A DNA stretch of 64,000 nt, from positions 1-64,000 of the forward strand of contig ARYC01000529.1 of assembly GCA_000711775.1 (NCBI GenBank), read 5' to 3'. Both the position numbers and the translations under genes were made by a program. This document shows positions 63,894 through 64,000 of this stretch, piece by piece. Below the pieces are notes generated by a model. The model was not told where the DNA came from and ran no database searches. It was given only the letters and a program-made list of their open reading frames with translations. Position 1 is the first letter of the stretch; each line of letters opens with the position of its first letter. The stretch comes from Oxytricha trifallax. Lineage: Eukaryota; Ciliophora; Spirotrichea; Sporadotrichida; Oxytrichidae.

Positions 63894-64000
63894 TCAAATC
63901 ATGGTACAAATTGGAAGCACGGAAATCCTGAAATACAAAAACTTACAAAAAATATATAAACTTGAATAATTTTTATAATTTAATTAAAAAAATTTGTTTG

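Noticed and set aside
1-64000. CRISPR arrays, bacterial operons, tRNA genes and telomeric repeats
   Set aside because: None was recognised on either strand. The genetic code, introns and composition are eukaryotic, and the tandem repeats present lack spacer-repeat regularity.

Overview
The window reads as nuclear DNA of a ciliate that uses UAA and UAG as glutamine codons and UGA as stop (NCBI code 6 type). The main evidence is a Tc1/mariner-type transposase present in two copies. Its family motifs, including the DD34E acidic residues, only read through if TAA/TAG are sense codons, and it closes on TGA. Low gene density, high A+T, transposons and small GC-richer islands in AT-rich DNA suggest germline (micronuclear) DNA, but that is inference. 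I cannot name the species.

Layout. (1) Bases 1-18,892 are one huge imperfect palindrome: two arms of about 9.4 kb around a centre near 9,436-9,441, cut by the window start. Each arm carries, from the tip inward, a TGGTCA-rich terminal region, the transposase transcribed toward the tip, an oppositely oriented multi-exon gene of unknown function, two further conserved ORF zones, and clusters of short repeats (GATATCTTC pairs plus a TTGTATGGATCC-type 16-17 mer). The arms are almost identical near the centre and differ more outward. Each has its own frame-breaking lesions, so neither is fully intact although together they outline an intact ancestor. (2) Bases 19,411-20,439 are a second palindrome of about 1 kb with the same GATATCTTC repeats. 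(3) Bases 22,275-23,600 are a GC-richer island, probably genic, whose frame I cannot settle. (4) Bases 23.6-46 kb are very AT-rich, with gene fragments (28.6-29.0, 30.4-30.8 and 40.5-40.85 kb) and small inverted-repeat elements (28.24-28.58 and 38.20-38.88 kb). (5) Bases 46.0-47.6 kb hold a compact cluster of overlapping same-strand ORFs, with an ATGA stop/start overlap and a small very basic protein. (6) Bases 47.7-62.4 kb are AT-rich with one structured GC-rich segment (58,502-58,650) and a 524-bp element bounded by G/C runs and 8-bp direct repeats (60,222-60,745). (7) Bases 62.4-63.9 kb hold a minus-strand gene broken by AT-only stretches that look like internal eliminated sequences or introns.

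With only TGA as stop, long open frames arise by chance, especially in GC-richer DNA. I therefore gave weight to family motifs, agreement between the palindrome arms and plausible introns, not to length alone. Most gene functions here are unknown.
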